A stretch of 64,000 bases of DNA from Hydractinia symbiolongicarpus (Eukaryota; Cnidaria; Hydrozoa; Anthoathecata; Hydractiniidae): the NCBI RefSeq assembly GCF_029227915.1, contig NC_079876.1:1924001-1988000 (forward strand). Reading direction: 5' to 3'. The position numbers and the translations under genes were made by a program. The notes beneath the pieces are model-generated. The model was not told where the DNA came from, searched no databases, and saw only the letters and a program-made list of their open reading frames with translations. Shown here one piece after another: positions 12,352-25,523 of the stretch (within the stretch, counting starts at the first letter, position 1; the number at the start of each line of letters is the position of its first letter).

Positions 12352-14168
12352 CAGGGAGTAAACTCATTTCCCGAACGATTTTTTAAATTACTTTTTCACC
12401 ACTAAAACGCATGAGACTTGTAGTTTTTAAAAATGTTTTCATTTTTGATGAGACGCTGAATAAAAGAAGTTTAATCGCCGGAAAACGAAAACCTGCGATT
12501 TTTCGTAAATCCTGGACTCGGCACGTATAGTCAAAAGTATACAAAGAAAGTACCCAGGGAGTAAACTCATTTCCCGAACGATTTTTTATATTATTTTTTT
12601 ACCACTAAGCGCATGAGATTGGAGTTTTCAAAAATATTTTTATATTTGATGGAACGCTGAATAAAAGAAGTTTAATCGCCGGCAAACGAAAATCTGTGTT
12701 TTCCCGTAAATCCCGAACTCGGCCCGTATAGTCAAAAGTATACAAAGAAAGTAGCCAGGGAGTAAACTCATTTCCCGAACGATTTTTTAAATTATTTTTT
12801 CACCACTAAAACGCATGAGACTTGTAGTTTTCAAGAATGTTTTCATTTTTGATGAGACGCTGAATAAAAGCAGTTTAATCGCCGACAAACGAAAACCCGC
12901 GATTTCCCGTAAATCCCGGGCTTGGCACGTATAGTCGCATGTATACAAAGAAAGTACCCTGTGAGTAAACTCATTTCCAGAACGATTTTTTAAATTATTT
13001 TTTCACCACTAAAACGCATAAGACTTGTAGTTTTCAAAAATGTTTTCATTTTTGTTGAGACACTGAATAAAAGAAGTTTAATCGCCGGCAAACGAAAACC
13101 CCTGATTTCCCGTAAATCTCGGTCTTAACCCGTATAGTCAAAAGTATACAAAGAAAGTACCCAGGGAGTAAACTCATTTCCCGAACGATTTTTTAAATTA
13201 TTTTTTCACCACTAAAACGCATAAGACTTGTAGTTTTTAAAAATGTTTTCATTTTTGATGAGACGCTGAATAAAAGAAGTTTAATCGCCGGCAAACGAAA
13301 ACCCGCGATTTCCCGTAAATCCCGGGCTTGGCCCGTATAGTCAAAAGTATACAAAGAAAGTACCCAGGGAGTAAACTCATTTCCCGAACGATTTTTTATA
13401 TTATTTTTTTACCACTAAACGCATGAGATTGGAGTTTTCAAAAATACTTTCATATTTGATGGGAAGCTGAATAAAAGAAGTTTAATCGCCGGCAAACGAA
13501 AATCCGCGATTTCCCGTAAATCCCGAACTCGGCCCGTATAGTCAAAAGTATACAAAGAAAGTACCCATGGAGTAAACTCATTTCCCGAACGATTTTTTAT
13601 ATTATTTTTTTACCACTAAGCGCATGAGATTGGAGTTTTCAAAAATATTTTCATATTTGATGGGACGCTGAATAAAAGAAGTTTAATCGCCGGCAAACGA
13701 AAATCTGTGTTTTCCCGTAAATCCCGAACTCGGCCCGTATAGTCAAAAGTATACAAAGAAAGTAGCCAGGGAGTAAACTCATTTCCCGAACGATTTTTTA
13801 TATTATTTTTTTACCACTAAACGCATGAGATTGGAGTTTTCAAAAATATTTTCATATTTGATGGGACGCTGAATAAAAGAAGTTTAATCGCCGGCAAACG
13901 AAAATCCGCGATTTCCCGTAAATCCCGAACTCGGCCCGTATAGTCGCATGTATACAAAGAAAGTACCCTGTGAGTAAACTCATTTCAAGAACGATTTTTT
14001 ATATTATTTTTTTACCACTAAACGCATGAGATTGGAGTTTTCAAAAATATTTTCATATTTGATGGGACGCTGAATAAAAGAAGTTTAATCGCCGGCAAAC
14101 GAAAATCCGCGATTTCCCGTTAAACCCGAACTCGGCCCGTATAGTCAAAAGTATACAAAGAAAGTACC
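12352..14168. repeat. Region rich in the 201-bp TATATT subtype
   Basis: Units start at 12352, 12555, 12756, 12959, 13162, 13365, 13566, 13767 and 13968. Those at 12555, 13365, 13566, 13767 and 13968 share TATATTATTTTTTTACC, GAGATTGGAG, a TTGATGG variant and CCCGAACTCGG, and each is 201 bp. The last four are consecutive and form a simple monomeric run (13365-14168) without HOR structure. Exits and entries to neighbouring types occur at GTCGCATG and CTGTGAG markers, which also appear in the following 7-mer. Confidence 0.8.
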
Positions 14169-15587
14169 CAGGGAGTAAACTCATTTCCAAAACGATTTTT
14201 TAAATTATTTTTTCACCACTAAAACGCATGAGACTTGTAGTTTTCAAAAATGTTTTCATTTTTGATGAGACGCTGAATAAAAGCAGTTTTATCGCGGGCA
14301 AACGAAAACCCGCAATTTCCCGTAAATCCCGGGCTTGGCCCGTGTAGTCAAAAGTATACAAAGAAAGTACCCAGGAAGTAAACTCATTTCCCGAACGATT
14401 TTTTAAATTACTTTTTCACCACTAAAACGCATGAGACTTGTAGTTTTTAAAAATGTTTTCATTTTTGATGAGACGCTGAATAAAAGAAGTTTAATCGCCG
14501 GCAAACGAAAACCTGCGATTTTCCGTAAATCCTAGACTCGGCCCATATAGTCAAAAGTATACAAAGAAAGTACCCAGGGAGTAAACTCATTTCCCAAACG
14601 ATTTTTTAAATTATTATTTCACCACTAAAACGCATGAGACTTGTAGTTTTCAAGAATGTTTTCATTTTTGATGAGACGCAGAATAAAAGCAGTTTAATCG
14701 CCGGCAAGCGAAAACCTGCGATTTCCCTAAATCCCGGACTCGGCCCGTATAGTCAAAAGTATGCAAAGAAAGTACCCAGGGAGTAAACTCATTTCCAAAA
14801 CGATTTTTTAAATTATTTTTTCACCACTAAAACGCATGAGACTTGTAGTTTTCAAAAATGTTTTCATTTTTGATGAGACGCTGAATAAAAGCAGTTTTAT
14901 CGCGGGCAAACGAAAACCCACAATTTCCCGTAAATCCCCGGCTTGGCACGTATAGTCGCATGTATACAAAGAAAGTACCCTGTGAGTAAACTCATTTCCA
15001 GAACGACTTTTTAAATTATTTTTTCACCACTAAAACGCATAAGACTTGTAGTTTTTAAAAATGTTTTCATTTTTGATGAGACGCTGAATAAAAAAAGTTT
15101 AATCGCCGGCAAACGAAAACCTGCGATTTCCCGTAAATCCTGGACTCGGCCCGTATAGTCAAAAGTATACAAAGAAAGTACCCTGTGAGTAAACTCATTT
15201 CCAGAACGATTTTTTAAATTATTTTTTCACCACTAAAACGCATAATACTTGTAGTTTTCAAGAATGTTTTCATTTTTGATGAGACGCAGAATAAAAGCAG
15301 TTTAATCGCCGGCAAGCGAAAACCTGCGATTTCCCTAAATCCCGGACTCGGCCCGTATAGTCAAAAAGATGCAAAGAAAGTACCCAGGGAGTAAACTCAT
15401 TTCCAAAACAATTTTTTAAATTATTTTTTCACCACTAAAACGCATGAGACTTGTAGTTTTCAAAAATGTTTTCATTTTTGATGAGACGCTGAATAAAAGA
15501 AGTTTAATCGCCGGCAAACGAAAATCCGCGATTTCCCGTAAATCCCGAACTCGGCCCGTATAGTCAAAAGTATACAAAGAAAGTACC
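14169..15587. repeat. 7-monomer HOR (1419 bp), copy 1
   Basis: Units start at 14169, 14372, 14575, 14777, 14980, 15183 and 15385. Markers are GCAGTTTTATCGCGGGC with CCCGTGTAG, TCCTAGACTCGGCCCATA, GACGCAGAATAAAAGC with GTATGC, GTCGCATG, CCAGAACGACTTTTT, CAAAAAGATGC and CCAAAACAATTTT. All seven markers recur in order 1419 bp later. Confidence 0.9.
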
Positions 15588-17006
15588 CAGGGAGTAAACT
15601 CATTTCCAAAACGATTTTTTAAATTATTTTTTCACCACTAAAACGCATGAGACTTGTAGTTTTCAAAAATGTTTTCATTTTTGATGAGACGCTGAATAAA
15701 AGCAGTTTTATCGCGGGCAAACGAAAACCCGCAATTTCCCGTAAATCCCGGGCTTGGCCCGTGTAGTCAAAAGTATACAAAGAAAGTACCCAGGAAGTAA
15801 ACTCATTTCCCGAACGATTTTTTAAATTACTTTTTCACCACTAAAACGCATGAGACTTGTAGTTTTTAAAAATGTTTTCATTTTTGATGAGACGCTGAAT
15901 AAAAGAAGTTTAATCGCCGGCAAACGAAAACCTGCGATTTTCCGTAAATCCTAGACTCGGCCCATATAGTCAAAAGTATACAAAGAAAGTACCCAGGGAG
16001 TAAACTCATTTCCCAAACGATTTTTTAAATTATTATTTCACCACTAAAACGCATGAGACTTGTAGTTTTCAAGAATGTTTTCATTTTTGATGAGACGCAG
16101 AATAAAAGCAGTTTAATCGCCGGCAAGCGAAAACCTGCGATTTCCCTAAATCCCGGACTCGGCCCGTATAGTCAAAAGTATGCAAAGAAAGTACCCAGGG
16201 AGTAAACTCATTTCCAAAACGATTTTTTAAATTATTTTTTCACCACTAAAATGCATGAGACTTGTAGTTTTCAAAAATGTTTTCATTTTTGATGAGACGC
16301 TGAATAAAAGCAGTTTTATCGCGGGCAAACGAAAACCCGCAATTTCCCGTAAATCCCGGGCTTGGCACGTATAGTCGCATGTATACAAAGAAAGTACCCT
16401 GTGAGTAAACTCATTTCCAGAACGACTTTTTAAATTATTTTTTCACCACTAAAACGCATAAGACTTGTAGTTTTTAAAAATGTTTTCATTTTTGATGAGA
16501 CGCTGAATAAAAAAAGTTTAATCGCCGGCAAACGAAAACCTGCGATTTCCCGTAAATCCTGGACTCGGCCCGTATAGTCAAAAGTATACAAAGAAAGTAC
16601 CCTGTGAGTAAACTCATTTCCAGAACGATTTTTTAAATTATTTTTTCACCACTAAAACGCATAAGACTTGTAGTTTTCAAGAATGTTTTCATTTTTGATG
16701 AGACGCAGAATAAAAGCAGTTTAATCGCCGGCAAGCGAAAACCTGCGATTTCCCTAAATCCCGGACTCGGCCCGTATAGTCAAAAAGATGCAGAGAAAGT
16801 ACCCAGGGAGTAAACTCATTTCCAAAACAATTTTTTAAATTATTTTTTCACCACTAAAACGCATGAGACTTGTAGTTTTCAAAAATGTTTTCATTTTTGA
16901 TGAGACGCTGAATAAAAGAAGTTTAATCGCCGGCAAACGAAAACCCGCGATTTCCCGTAAATCCCGGGCTTGGCACGTATAGTCAAATGTATACAAATAA
17001 AGTACC
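15588..17006. repeat. 7-monomer HOR (1419 bp), copy 2
   Basis: Units start at 15588, 15791, 15994, 16196, 16399, 16602 and 16804. The block matches copy 1 except for a few bases until the last unit. That unit switches in its second half to the GGGCTTGGCACG, AAATGTATACAAATAAAG ending. The same ending opens the next HOR family, so this unit is the junction. Confidence 0.9.
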
Positions 17007-18426
17007 CAGGGAGTAAACTCATTTCCCGAACGATTTTTTAAATTATCTTTTCACCACTAAAACGCATAGGACTTGTAGTTTTTAAAAATGTTTTCATTTT
17101 TGATGAGACATTGAATAAAAGAACTTTAATCGCCGGCAAACGAAAACCCGCGATTTCCCGTAAATCCGGGGCTTGGCCCGTATAGTTAAAAGTATACAAA
17201 GAAAGTACCCAGGGAGTAAACACATTTCCCGAACGATTTTTTAAATTACTTTTTCACCACTAAAACGCATGAGACTTGTAGTTTTTAAAAATGTTTTCAT
17301 TTTTGATGAGACGCTGAATAAAAGAAGTTTAATCGCCGGCAAACGAAAACCCGCGATTTCCTGGAAATCCTGGACTCGGTCCGTATAGTCAAAAGTATAC
17401 GAAGAAAGTACCCAAGGAGTAAACTCATTTCCCGAACGATTTTTTAAATTATTTTTTCACCACTAAAATGCATGAGACTTGTAGTTTTCAAAAATGTTTT
17501 CATTTTTGATGAGACGCTTAATGAAAGAGGTTTTATCGCCGGCAAACGTAATCCCGCGTTTTCCCGTAAATCCGGGGCTTGGCCCGTATAGTCGAATGTA
17601 TACAAAGAAAGTACCCAGGGAGTAAACTCATTTCCCGAACGATTTTTTAAAATTTTTTTTCACCACTAAAACGCATGAGACTTGTAGTTTTCAAAAATGT
17701 TTTCATTTTTGATGAGACGCTGAATAAAAGAAGTTTATTTGCCGGCAAACGAAAACCTGCGATTTCCCGTAAATCCCGTACTCGGCCCGTATAGTCAAAA
17801 GTATACAAAGAAAGTACCCAGGGAGTAAACTCATTTCCCAAACGATTTTTTAAATTATTATTTCACCACTAAAGCCCATGAGACTTGTAGTTTTTAAAAT
17901 GTTTTCATTTTTGATGAGACGCTGAATAAAAGAAGTTTAATCGCCGGCAAACGAAAACCCGCAATTTCCCGTAAATCCCGGTCTCGGCCCCTATAGTCAA
18001 AAGTATACAAGGAAAGTACCCAGTGAGTAAACTCATTTCCCTAACGAATTTTTAAATTATTTTTTCACCACTAAAACGCATGAGACTTGTAGTTTTCAAA
18101 AATGCTTTCATTTTTGATGAGACGCTGAATAAAAGAAGTTTAATCGCCGGCAAACGAAAACCTGCGATTTCCCGTAAATCCCGGACTCGGCCCGTATAGT
18201 CAAAAGTATACAAAGAGAGTACCCAGGGTGTAAACTCATTTCCCGAACGATTTTTTAAATTATTTTTTCACCACTAAAACGCATGAGACTTGTAGTTTTC
18301 AAAAATGTTTTCATTTTTGATGAGACGCTGAATAAAAGAAGTTTAATCGCCGGCAAACGAAAACCCGCGATTTCCCGTAAATCCCGGGCTTGGCACGTAT
18401 AGTCAAATGTATACAAATAAAGTACC
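17007..18426. repeat. 7-monomer HOR (1420 bp) ancestral-like to the 12-mer
   Basis: Units start at 17007, 17210, 17413, 17616, 17819, 18021 and 18224. The first has GCATAGGAC with GACATTGAATAAAAGAAC, the second TTTCCTGGAAATCC, the third AAACGTAATCCCGCG. The fourth is a hybrid that starts with AAAATTTTTTTTC and ends with TTTATTTGCCGG and CCCGTACTCGG. The same series restarts at 18427, where the two halves of that fourth unit are found as two separate monomers (19036 and 19239). Confidence 0.85.
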
Positions 18427-20859
18427 CAGGGAGTAAACTCATTTCCCGAACGATTTTTTAAATTATTTTTTCACCACTAAAACGCATAGGACTTGTAGTT
18501 TTTAAAAATGATTTCATTTTTGATGAGACATTGAATAAAAGAACTTTAATCGCCGGCAAACGAAAACCCGCGATTTCCCGTAAATCCGGGGCTTGGCCCG
18601 TATAGTTAAAAGTATACAAAGAAAGTACCCAGGGAGTAAACACATTTCCCGAACGATTTTTTAAATTACTTTTTCACCACTAAAACGCATGAGACTTGTA
18701 GTTTTTAAAAATGTTTTCATTTTTGATGAGACGCTGAATAAAAGAAGTTTAATCGCCGGCAAACGAAAACCTGCGATTTCCTGGAAATCCTGGACTTGGC
18801 CCGTATAGTCAAAAGTATACGAAGAAAGTACCCAGGAAGTAAACTCATTTCCCGAACGATTTTTTAAATTATTTTTTCACCACTAAAATGCATGAGACTT
18901 GTAGTTTTCAAAAATGTTTTCATTTTTGATGAGACGCTTAATGAAAGAGGTTTTATCGCCGGCAAACGTAATCCCGCGTTTTCCCGTAAATCCGGGGCTT
19001 GGCCCGTATAGTCGAATATATACAAAGAAAGTACCCAGGGAGTAAACTCATTTCCCGAACGATTTTTTAAAATTTTTTTTCACCACTAAAACGCATGAGA
19101 CTTGTAGTTTTCAAAAATGTTTTCATTTTTGATGAGACGCTTAATGAAAGAGGTTTAATCGCCGGAAAACGAAAACCCGCGATTTCCCGTAAATCCCGGG
19201 CTTGGCCCGTATAGTCGAATGTATACAAAGAAAGTACCCTGTAAAAAAACTCATTTCCCGAACGATTTTTTAAATTACTTTTTCACCACTAAAACGCATG
19301 AGAGTTGTAGTTTTCAAAAATGTTTTCATTTTTGATGAGACGCTGAATAAAAGAAGTTTATTTGCCGGCAAACGAAAACCTGCGATTTCCCGTAAATCCC
19401 GTACTCGGCCCGTATAGTCAAAAGTATACAAAGAAAGTACCCAGGGAGTAAACTCATTTCCCAAACGATTTTTTAAATTATTATTTCACCACTAAAGCCC
19501 ATGAGACTTGTAGTTTTTAAAATGTTTTCATTTTTGATGAGACGCTGAATAAAAGAAGTTTAATCGCCGGCAAACGAAAACCCGCAATTTCCCGTAAATC
19601 CCGGTCTCGGCCCGTATAGTCAAAAGTATACAAGGAAAGTACCCAGTGAGTAAACTCATTTCCCTAACGAATTTTTAAATTATTTTTTCACCACTAAAAC
19701 GCATGAGACTTGTAGTTTTCAAAAATGCTTTCATTTTTGATGAGACGCTGAATAAAAGAAGTTTAATCGCCGGCAAACGAAAACCTGCGATTTCCCGTAA
19801 ATCCCGGACTCGGCCCGTATAGTCAAAAGTATACAAAGAGAGTACCCAGGGTGTAAACGCATTTCCCGAACGATTTTTTAAATTATTATTCCACCACTAA
19901 AGCCCATGAGACTTGTAGTTTTCAAGAATGTTTTCATTTTTGATGAGACGCAGAATAAAAGCAGTTTAATCGCCGGCAAGCGAAAACCTGCGATTTCCCT
20001 AAATCCCGGACTCGGCCCGTATAGTCAAAAGTATGCAAAGAAAGTACCCAGGGAGTAAACTCATTTCCAAAACGATTTTTTAAATTATTTTTTCACCACT
20101 AAAACGCATGAGACTTGTAGTTTTCAAAAATGTTTTCATTTTTGATGAGACGCTGAATAAAAGCAGTTTTATCGCGGGCAAACGAAAACCCGCAATTTCC
20201 CGTAAATCCCGGGCTTGGCACGTATAGTCGCATGTATACAAAGAAAGTACCCTGTGAGTAAACTCATTTCCAGAACGACTTTTTAAATTATTTTTTCACC
20301 ACTAAAACGCATAAGACTTGTAGTTTTTAAAAATGTTTTCATTTTTGATGAGACGCTGAATAAAAAAAGTTTAATCGCCGGCAAACGAAAACCTGCGATT
20401 TCCCGTAAATCCTGGACTCGGCCCGTATAGTCAAAAGTATACAAAGAAAGTACCCTGTGAGTAAACTCATTTCCAGAACGATTTTTTAAATTATTTTTTC
20501 ACCACTAAAACGCATAAGACTTGTAGTTTTCAAGAATGTTTTCATTTTTGATGAGACGCAGAATAAAAGCAGTTTAATCGCCGGCAAGCGAAAACCTGCG
20601 ATTTCCCTAAATCCCGGACTCGGCCCGTATAGTCAAAAAGATGCAAAGAAAGTACCCAGGGAGTAAACTCATTTCCAAAACAATTTTTTAAATTATTTTT
20701 TCACCACTAAAACGCATGAGACTTGTAGTTTTCAAAAATGTTTTCATTTTTGATGAGACGCTGAATAAAAGAAGTTTAATCGCCGGCAAACGAAAACCCG
20801 CGATTTCCCGTAAATCCCGGGCTTGGCACGTATAGTCAAATGTATACAAATAAAGTACC
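18427..20859. repeat. 12-monomer HOR (2433 bp), copy 1
   Basis: Twelve units start at 18427, 18630, 18833, 19036, 19239, 19442, 19644, 19847, 20049, 20252, 20455 and 20657. The first seven derive from the preceding 7-mer family. The last five (from CAGGGTGTAAACGC at 19847) match units of the 14169-17006 family: GACGCAGAAT, GCGGGC, GAACGACTTTTT, CAAAAAGATGC and CCAAAACAATTTT. The 12-mer is therefore a composite of two older HORs. The fifth unit has the odd start CTGTAAAAAAACTC. Confidence 0.92.
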
Positions 20860-23292
20860 CAGGGAGTAAACTCATTTCCCGAACGATTTTTTAAATTATC
20901 TTTTCACCACTAAAACGCATAGGACTTGTAGTTTTTAAAAATGTTTTCATTTTTGATGAGACATTGAATAAAAGAACTTTAATCGCCGGCAAACGAAAAC
21001 CCGCGATTTCCCGTAAATCCGGGGCTTGGCCCGTATAGTTAAAAGTATACAAAGAAAGTACCCAGGGAGTAAACACATTTCCCGAACGATTTTTTAAATT
21101 ACTTTTTCACCACTAAAACGCATGAGACTTGTAGTTTTTAAAAATGTTTTCATTTTTGATGAGACGCTGAATAAAAGAAGTTTAATCGCCGGCAAACGAA
21201 AACCTGCGATTTCCTGGAAATCCTGGACTCGGCCCGTATAGTCAAAAGTATACGAAGAAAGTACCCAAGGAGTAAACTCATTTCCCGAACGATTTTTTAA
21301 ATTATTTTTTCACCACTAAAATGCATGAGACTTGTAGTTTTCAAAAATGTTTTCATTATTGATGAGACGCTTAATGAAAGAGGTTTTATCGCCGGCAAAC
21401 GTAATCCCGCGTTTTCCCGTAAATCCGGGGCTTGGCCCGTATAGTCGAATGTATACAAAGAAAGTACCCAGGGAGTAAACTCATTTCCCGAACGATTTTT
21501 TAAAATTTTTTTTCACCACTAAAACGCATGAGACTTGTAGTTTTCAAAAATGTTTTCATTTTTGATGAGACGCTTAATGAAAGAGGTTTAATCGCCGGAA
21601 AACGAAAACCCGCGATTTCCCGTAAATCCCGGGCTTGGCCCGTATAGTCGAATGTATACAAAGAAAGTACCCTGTAAAAAAACTCATTTCCCGAACGATT
21701 TTTTAAATTACTTTTTCACCACTAAAACGCATGAGAGTTGTAGTTTTCAAAAATGTTTTCATTTTTGATGAGACGCTGAATAAAAGAAGTTTATTTGCCG
21801 GCAAACGAAAACCTGCGATTTCCCGTAAATCCCGTACTCGGCCCGTATAGTCAAAAGTATACAAAGAAAGTACCCAGGGAGTAAACTCATTTCCCAAACG
21901 ATTTTTTAAATTATTATTTCACCACTAAAGCCCATGAGACTTGTAGTTTTTAAAATGTTTTCATTTTTGATGAGACGCTGAATAAAAGAAGTTTAATCGC
22001 CGGCAAACGAAAACCCGCAATTTCCCGTAAATCCCGGTCTCGGCCCGTATAGTCAAAAGTATACAAGGAAAGTACCCAGTGAGTAAACTCATTTCCCTAA
22101 CGAATTTTTAAATTATTTTTTCACCACTAAAACGCATGAGACTTGTAGTTTTCAAAAATGCTTTCATTTTTGATGAGACGCTGAATAAAAGAAGTTTAAT
22201 CGCCGGCAAACGAAAACCTGCGATTTCCCGTAAATCCCGGACTCGGCCCGTATAGTCAAAAGTATACAAAGAGAGTACCCAGGGTGTAAACGCATTTCCC
22301 GAACGATTTTTTAAATTATTATTCCACCACTAAAGCCCATGAGACTTGTAGTTTTCAAGAATGTTTTCATTTTTGATGAGACGCAGAATAAAAGCAGTTT
22401 AATCGCCGGCAAGCGAAAACCTGCGATTTCCCTAAATCCCGGACTCGGCCCGTATAGTCAAAAGTATGCAAAGAAAGTACCCAGGGAGTAAACTCATTTC
22501 CAAAACGATTTTTTAAATTATTTTTTCACCACTAAAACGCATGAGACTTGTAGTTTTCAAAAATGTTTTCATTTTTGATGAGACGCTGAATAAAAGCAGT
22601 TTTATCGCGGGCAAACGAAAACCCGCAATTTCCCGTAAATCCCGGGCTTGGCACGTATAGTCGCATGTATACAAAGAAAGTACCCTGTGAGTAAACTCAT
22701 TTCCAGAACGACTTTTTAAATTATTTTTTCACCACTAAAACGCATAAGACTTGTAGTTTTTAAAAATGTTTTCATTTTTGATGAGACGCTGAATAAAAAA
22801 AGTTTAATCGCCGGCAAACGAAAACCTGCGATTTCCCGTAAATCCTGGACTCGGCTCGTATAGTCAAAAGTATACAAAGAAAGTACCCTGTGAGTAAACT
22901 CATTTCCAGAACGATTTTTTAAATTATTTTTTCACCACTAAAACGCATAAGACTTGTAGTTTTCAAGAATGTTTTCATTTTTGATGAGACGCAGAATAAA
23001 AGCAGTTTAATCGCCGGCAAGCGAAAACCTGCGATTTCCCTAAATCCCGGACTCGGCCCGTATAGTCAAAAAGATGCAAAGAAAGTACCCAGGGAGTAAA
23101 CTCATTTCCAAAACAATTTTTTAAATTATTTTTTCACCACTAAAACGCATGAGACTTGTAGTTTTCAAAAATGTTTTCATTTTTGATGAGACGCTGAATA
23201 AAAGAAGTTTAATCGCCGGCAAACGAAAACCCGCGATTTCCCGTAAATCCCGGGCTTGGCACGTATAGTCAAATGTATACAAATAAAGTACC
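20860..23292. repeat. 12-monomer HOR (2433 bp), copy 2
   Basis: This copy matches copy 1 unit by unit at a constant displacement of 2433 bp and looks nearly identical by eye. A diagnostic difference is CATTATTGATGAG near 21356, where copy 1 has CATTTTTGATGAG. The change is shared with the next two copies, which places copy 1 as the earlier branch. Confidence 0.93.
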
Positions 23293-25523
23293 CAGGGAGT
23301 AAACTCATTTCCCGAACGATTTTTTAAATTATCTTTTCACCACTAAAACGCATAGGACTTGTAGTTTTTAAAAATGTTTTCATTTTTGATGAGACATTGA
23401 ATAAAAGAACTTTAATCGCCGGCAAACGAAAACCCGCGATTTCCCGTAAATCCGGGGCTTGGCCCGTATAGTTAAAAGTATACAAAGAAAGTACCCAGGG
23501 AGTAAACACATTTCCCGAACGATTTTTTAAATTACTTTTTCACCACTAAAACGCATGAGACTTGTAGTTTTTAAAAATGTTTTCATTTTTGATGAGACGC
23601 TGAATAAAAGAAGTTTAATCGCCGGCAAACGAAAACCTGCGATTTCCTGGAAATCCTGGACTCGGCCCGTATAGTCAAAAGTATACGAAGAAAGTACCCA
23701 AGGAGTAAACTCATTTCCCGAACGATTTTTTAAATTATTTTTTCACCACTAAAATGCATGAGACTTGTAGTTTTCAAAAATGTTTTCATTATTGATGAGA
23801 CGCTTAATGAAAGAGGTTTTATCGCCGGCAAACGTAATCCCGCGTTTTCCCGTAAATCCGGGGCTTGGCCCGTATAGTCGAATGTATACAAAGAAAGTAC
23901 CCAGGGAGTAAACTCATTTCCCGAACGATTTTTTAAAATTTTTTTTCACCACTAAAACGCATGAGACTTGTAGTTTTCAAAAATGTTTTCATTTTTGATG
24001 AGACGCTTAATGAAAGAGGTTTAATCGCCGGAAAACGAAAACCCGCGATTTCCCGTAAATCCCGGGCTTGGCCCGTATAGTCGAATGTATACAAAGAAAG
24101 TACCCTGTGAGTAAACTCATTTCCCGAACGATTTTTTAAATTACTTTTTCACCACTAAAACGCATGAGAGTTGTAGTTTTCAAAAATGTTTTCATTTTTG
24201 ATGAGACGCTGAATAAAAGAAGTTTATTTGCCGGCAAACGAAAACCTGCGATTTCCCGTAAATCCCGTACTCGGCCCGTATAGTCAAAAGTATACAAAGA
24301 AAGTACCCAGGGAGTAAACTCATTTCCCAAACGATTTTTTAAATTATTATTTCACCACTAAAGCCCATGAGACTTGTAGTTTTTAAAATGTTTTCATTTT
24401 TGATGAGACGCTGACTAAAAGAAGTTTAATCGCCGGCAAACGAAAACCCGCAATTTCCCGTAAATCCCGGTCTCGGCCCGTATAGTCAAAAGTATACAAG
24501 GAAAGTACCCAGTGAGTAAACTCATTTCCCTAACGAATTTTTAAATTATTTTTTCACCACTAAAACGCATGAGACTTGTAGTTTTCAAAAATGCTTTCAT
24601 TTTTGATGAGACGCTGAATAAAAGAAGTTTAATCGCCGGCAAACGAAAACCTGCGATTTCCCGTAAATCCCGGACTCGGCCCGTATAGTCAAAAGTATAC
24701 AAAGAGAGTACCCAGGGTGTAAACTCATTTCCCGAACGATTTTTTAAATTATATTTTCACCACTAAAACGCATGAGACTTGTAGTTTTCAAAAATGTTTT
24801 CATTTTTGATGAGACGCTGAATAAAAGAAGTTTAATCGCCGGCAAACGAAAACCCGCGATTTCCCGTAAATCCCGGGCTTGGCACGTATAGTCAAATGTA
24901 TACAAATAAAGTACCCAGAGAGTAAACTCATTTCCCGAACGATTTTTTAAATTACTTTTTCACCACTAAAACGCATGAGACTTGTAGTTTTTAAAAATGT
25001 TTTCATTTTTGATGAGACGCTGAATAAAAAAAGTTTAATCGCCGGCAAACGAAAACCTGCGATTTCCCGTAAATCCTGGACTCGGCCCGTATAGTCAAAA
25101 GTATACAAAGAAAGTACCCTGTGAGTAAACTCATTTCCAGAACGATTTTTTAAATTATTTTTTCACCACTAAAACGCATAAGACTTGTAGTTTTCAAGAA
25201 TGTTTTCATTTTTGATGAGACGCAGAATAAAAGCAGTTTAATCGCCGGCAAGCGAAAACCTGCGATTTCCCTAAATCCCGGACTCGGCCCGTATAGTCAA
25301 AAAGATGCAAAGAAAGTACCCAGGGAGTAAACTCATTTCCAAAACAATTTTTTAAATTATTTTTTCACCACTAAAACGCATGAGACTTGTAGTTTTCAAA
25401 AATGTTTTCATTTTTGATGAGACGCTGAATAAAAGAAGTTTAATCGCCGGCAAACGAAAACCCGCGATTTCCCGTAAATCCCGGGCTTGGCACGTATAGT
25501 CAAATGTATACAAATAAAGTACC
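23293..25523. repeat. 11-monomer derivative of the 12-mer (2231 bp)
   Basis: The first seven units (23293-24712) follow the 12-mer. The unit at 24713 is a variant with AAATTATATTTTCACC and the AAATGTATACAAATAAAG ending. The unit at 24916 is a hybrid with an AAATTACTTTTTC start and a GAATAAAAAAAGTT end. The 12-mer order then resumes with the CAAAAAGATGC and CCAAAACAATTTT units. Net loss is one monomer. The unit at 24308 carries GACGCTGACTAAAAG, which the following copy shares. Confidence 0.88.
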
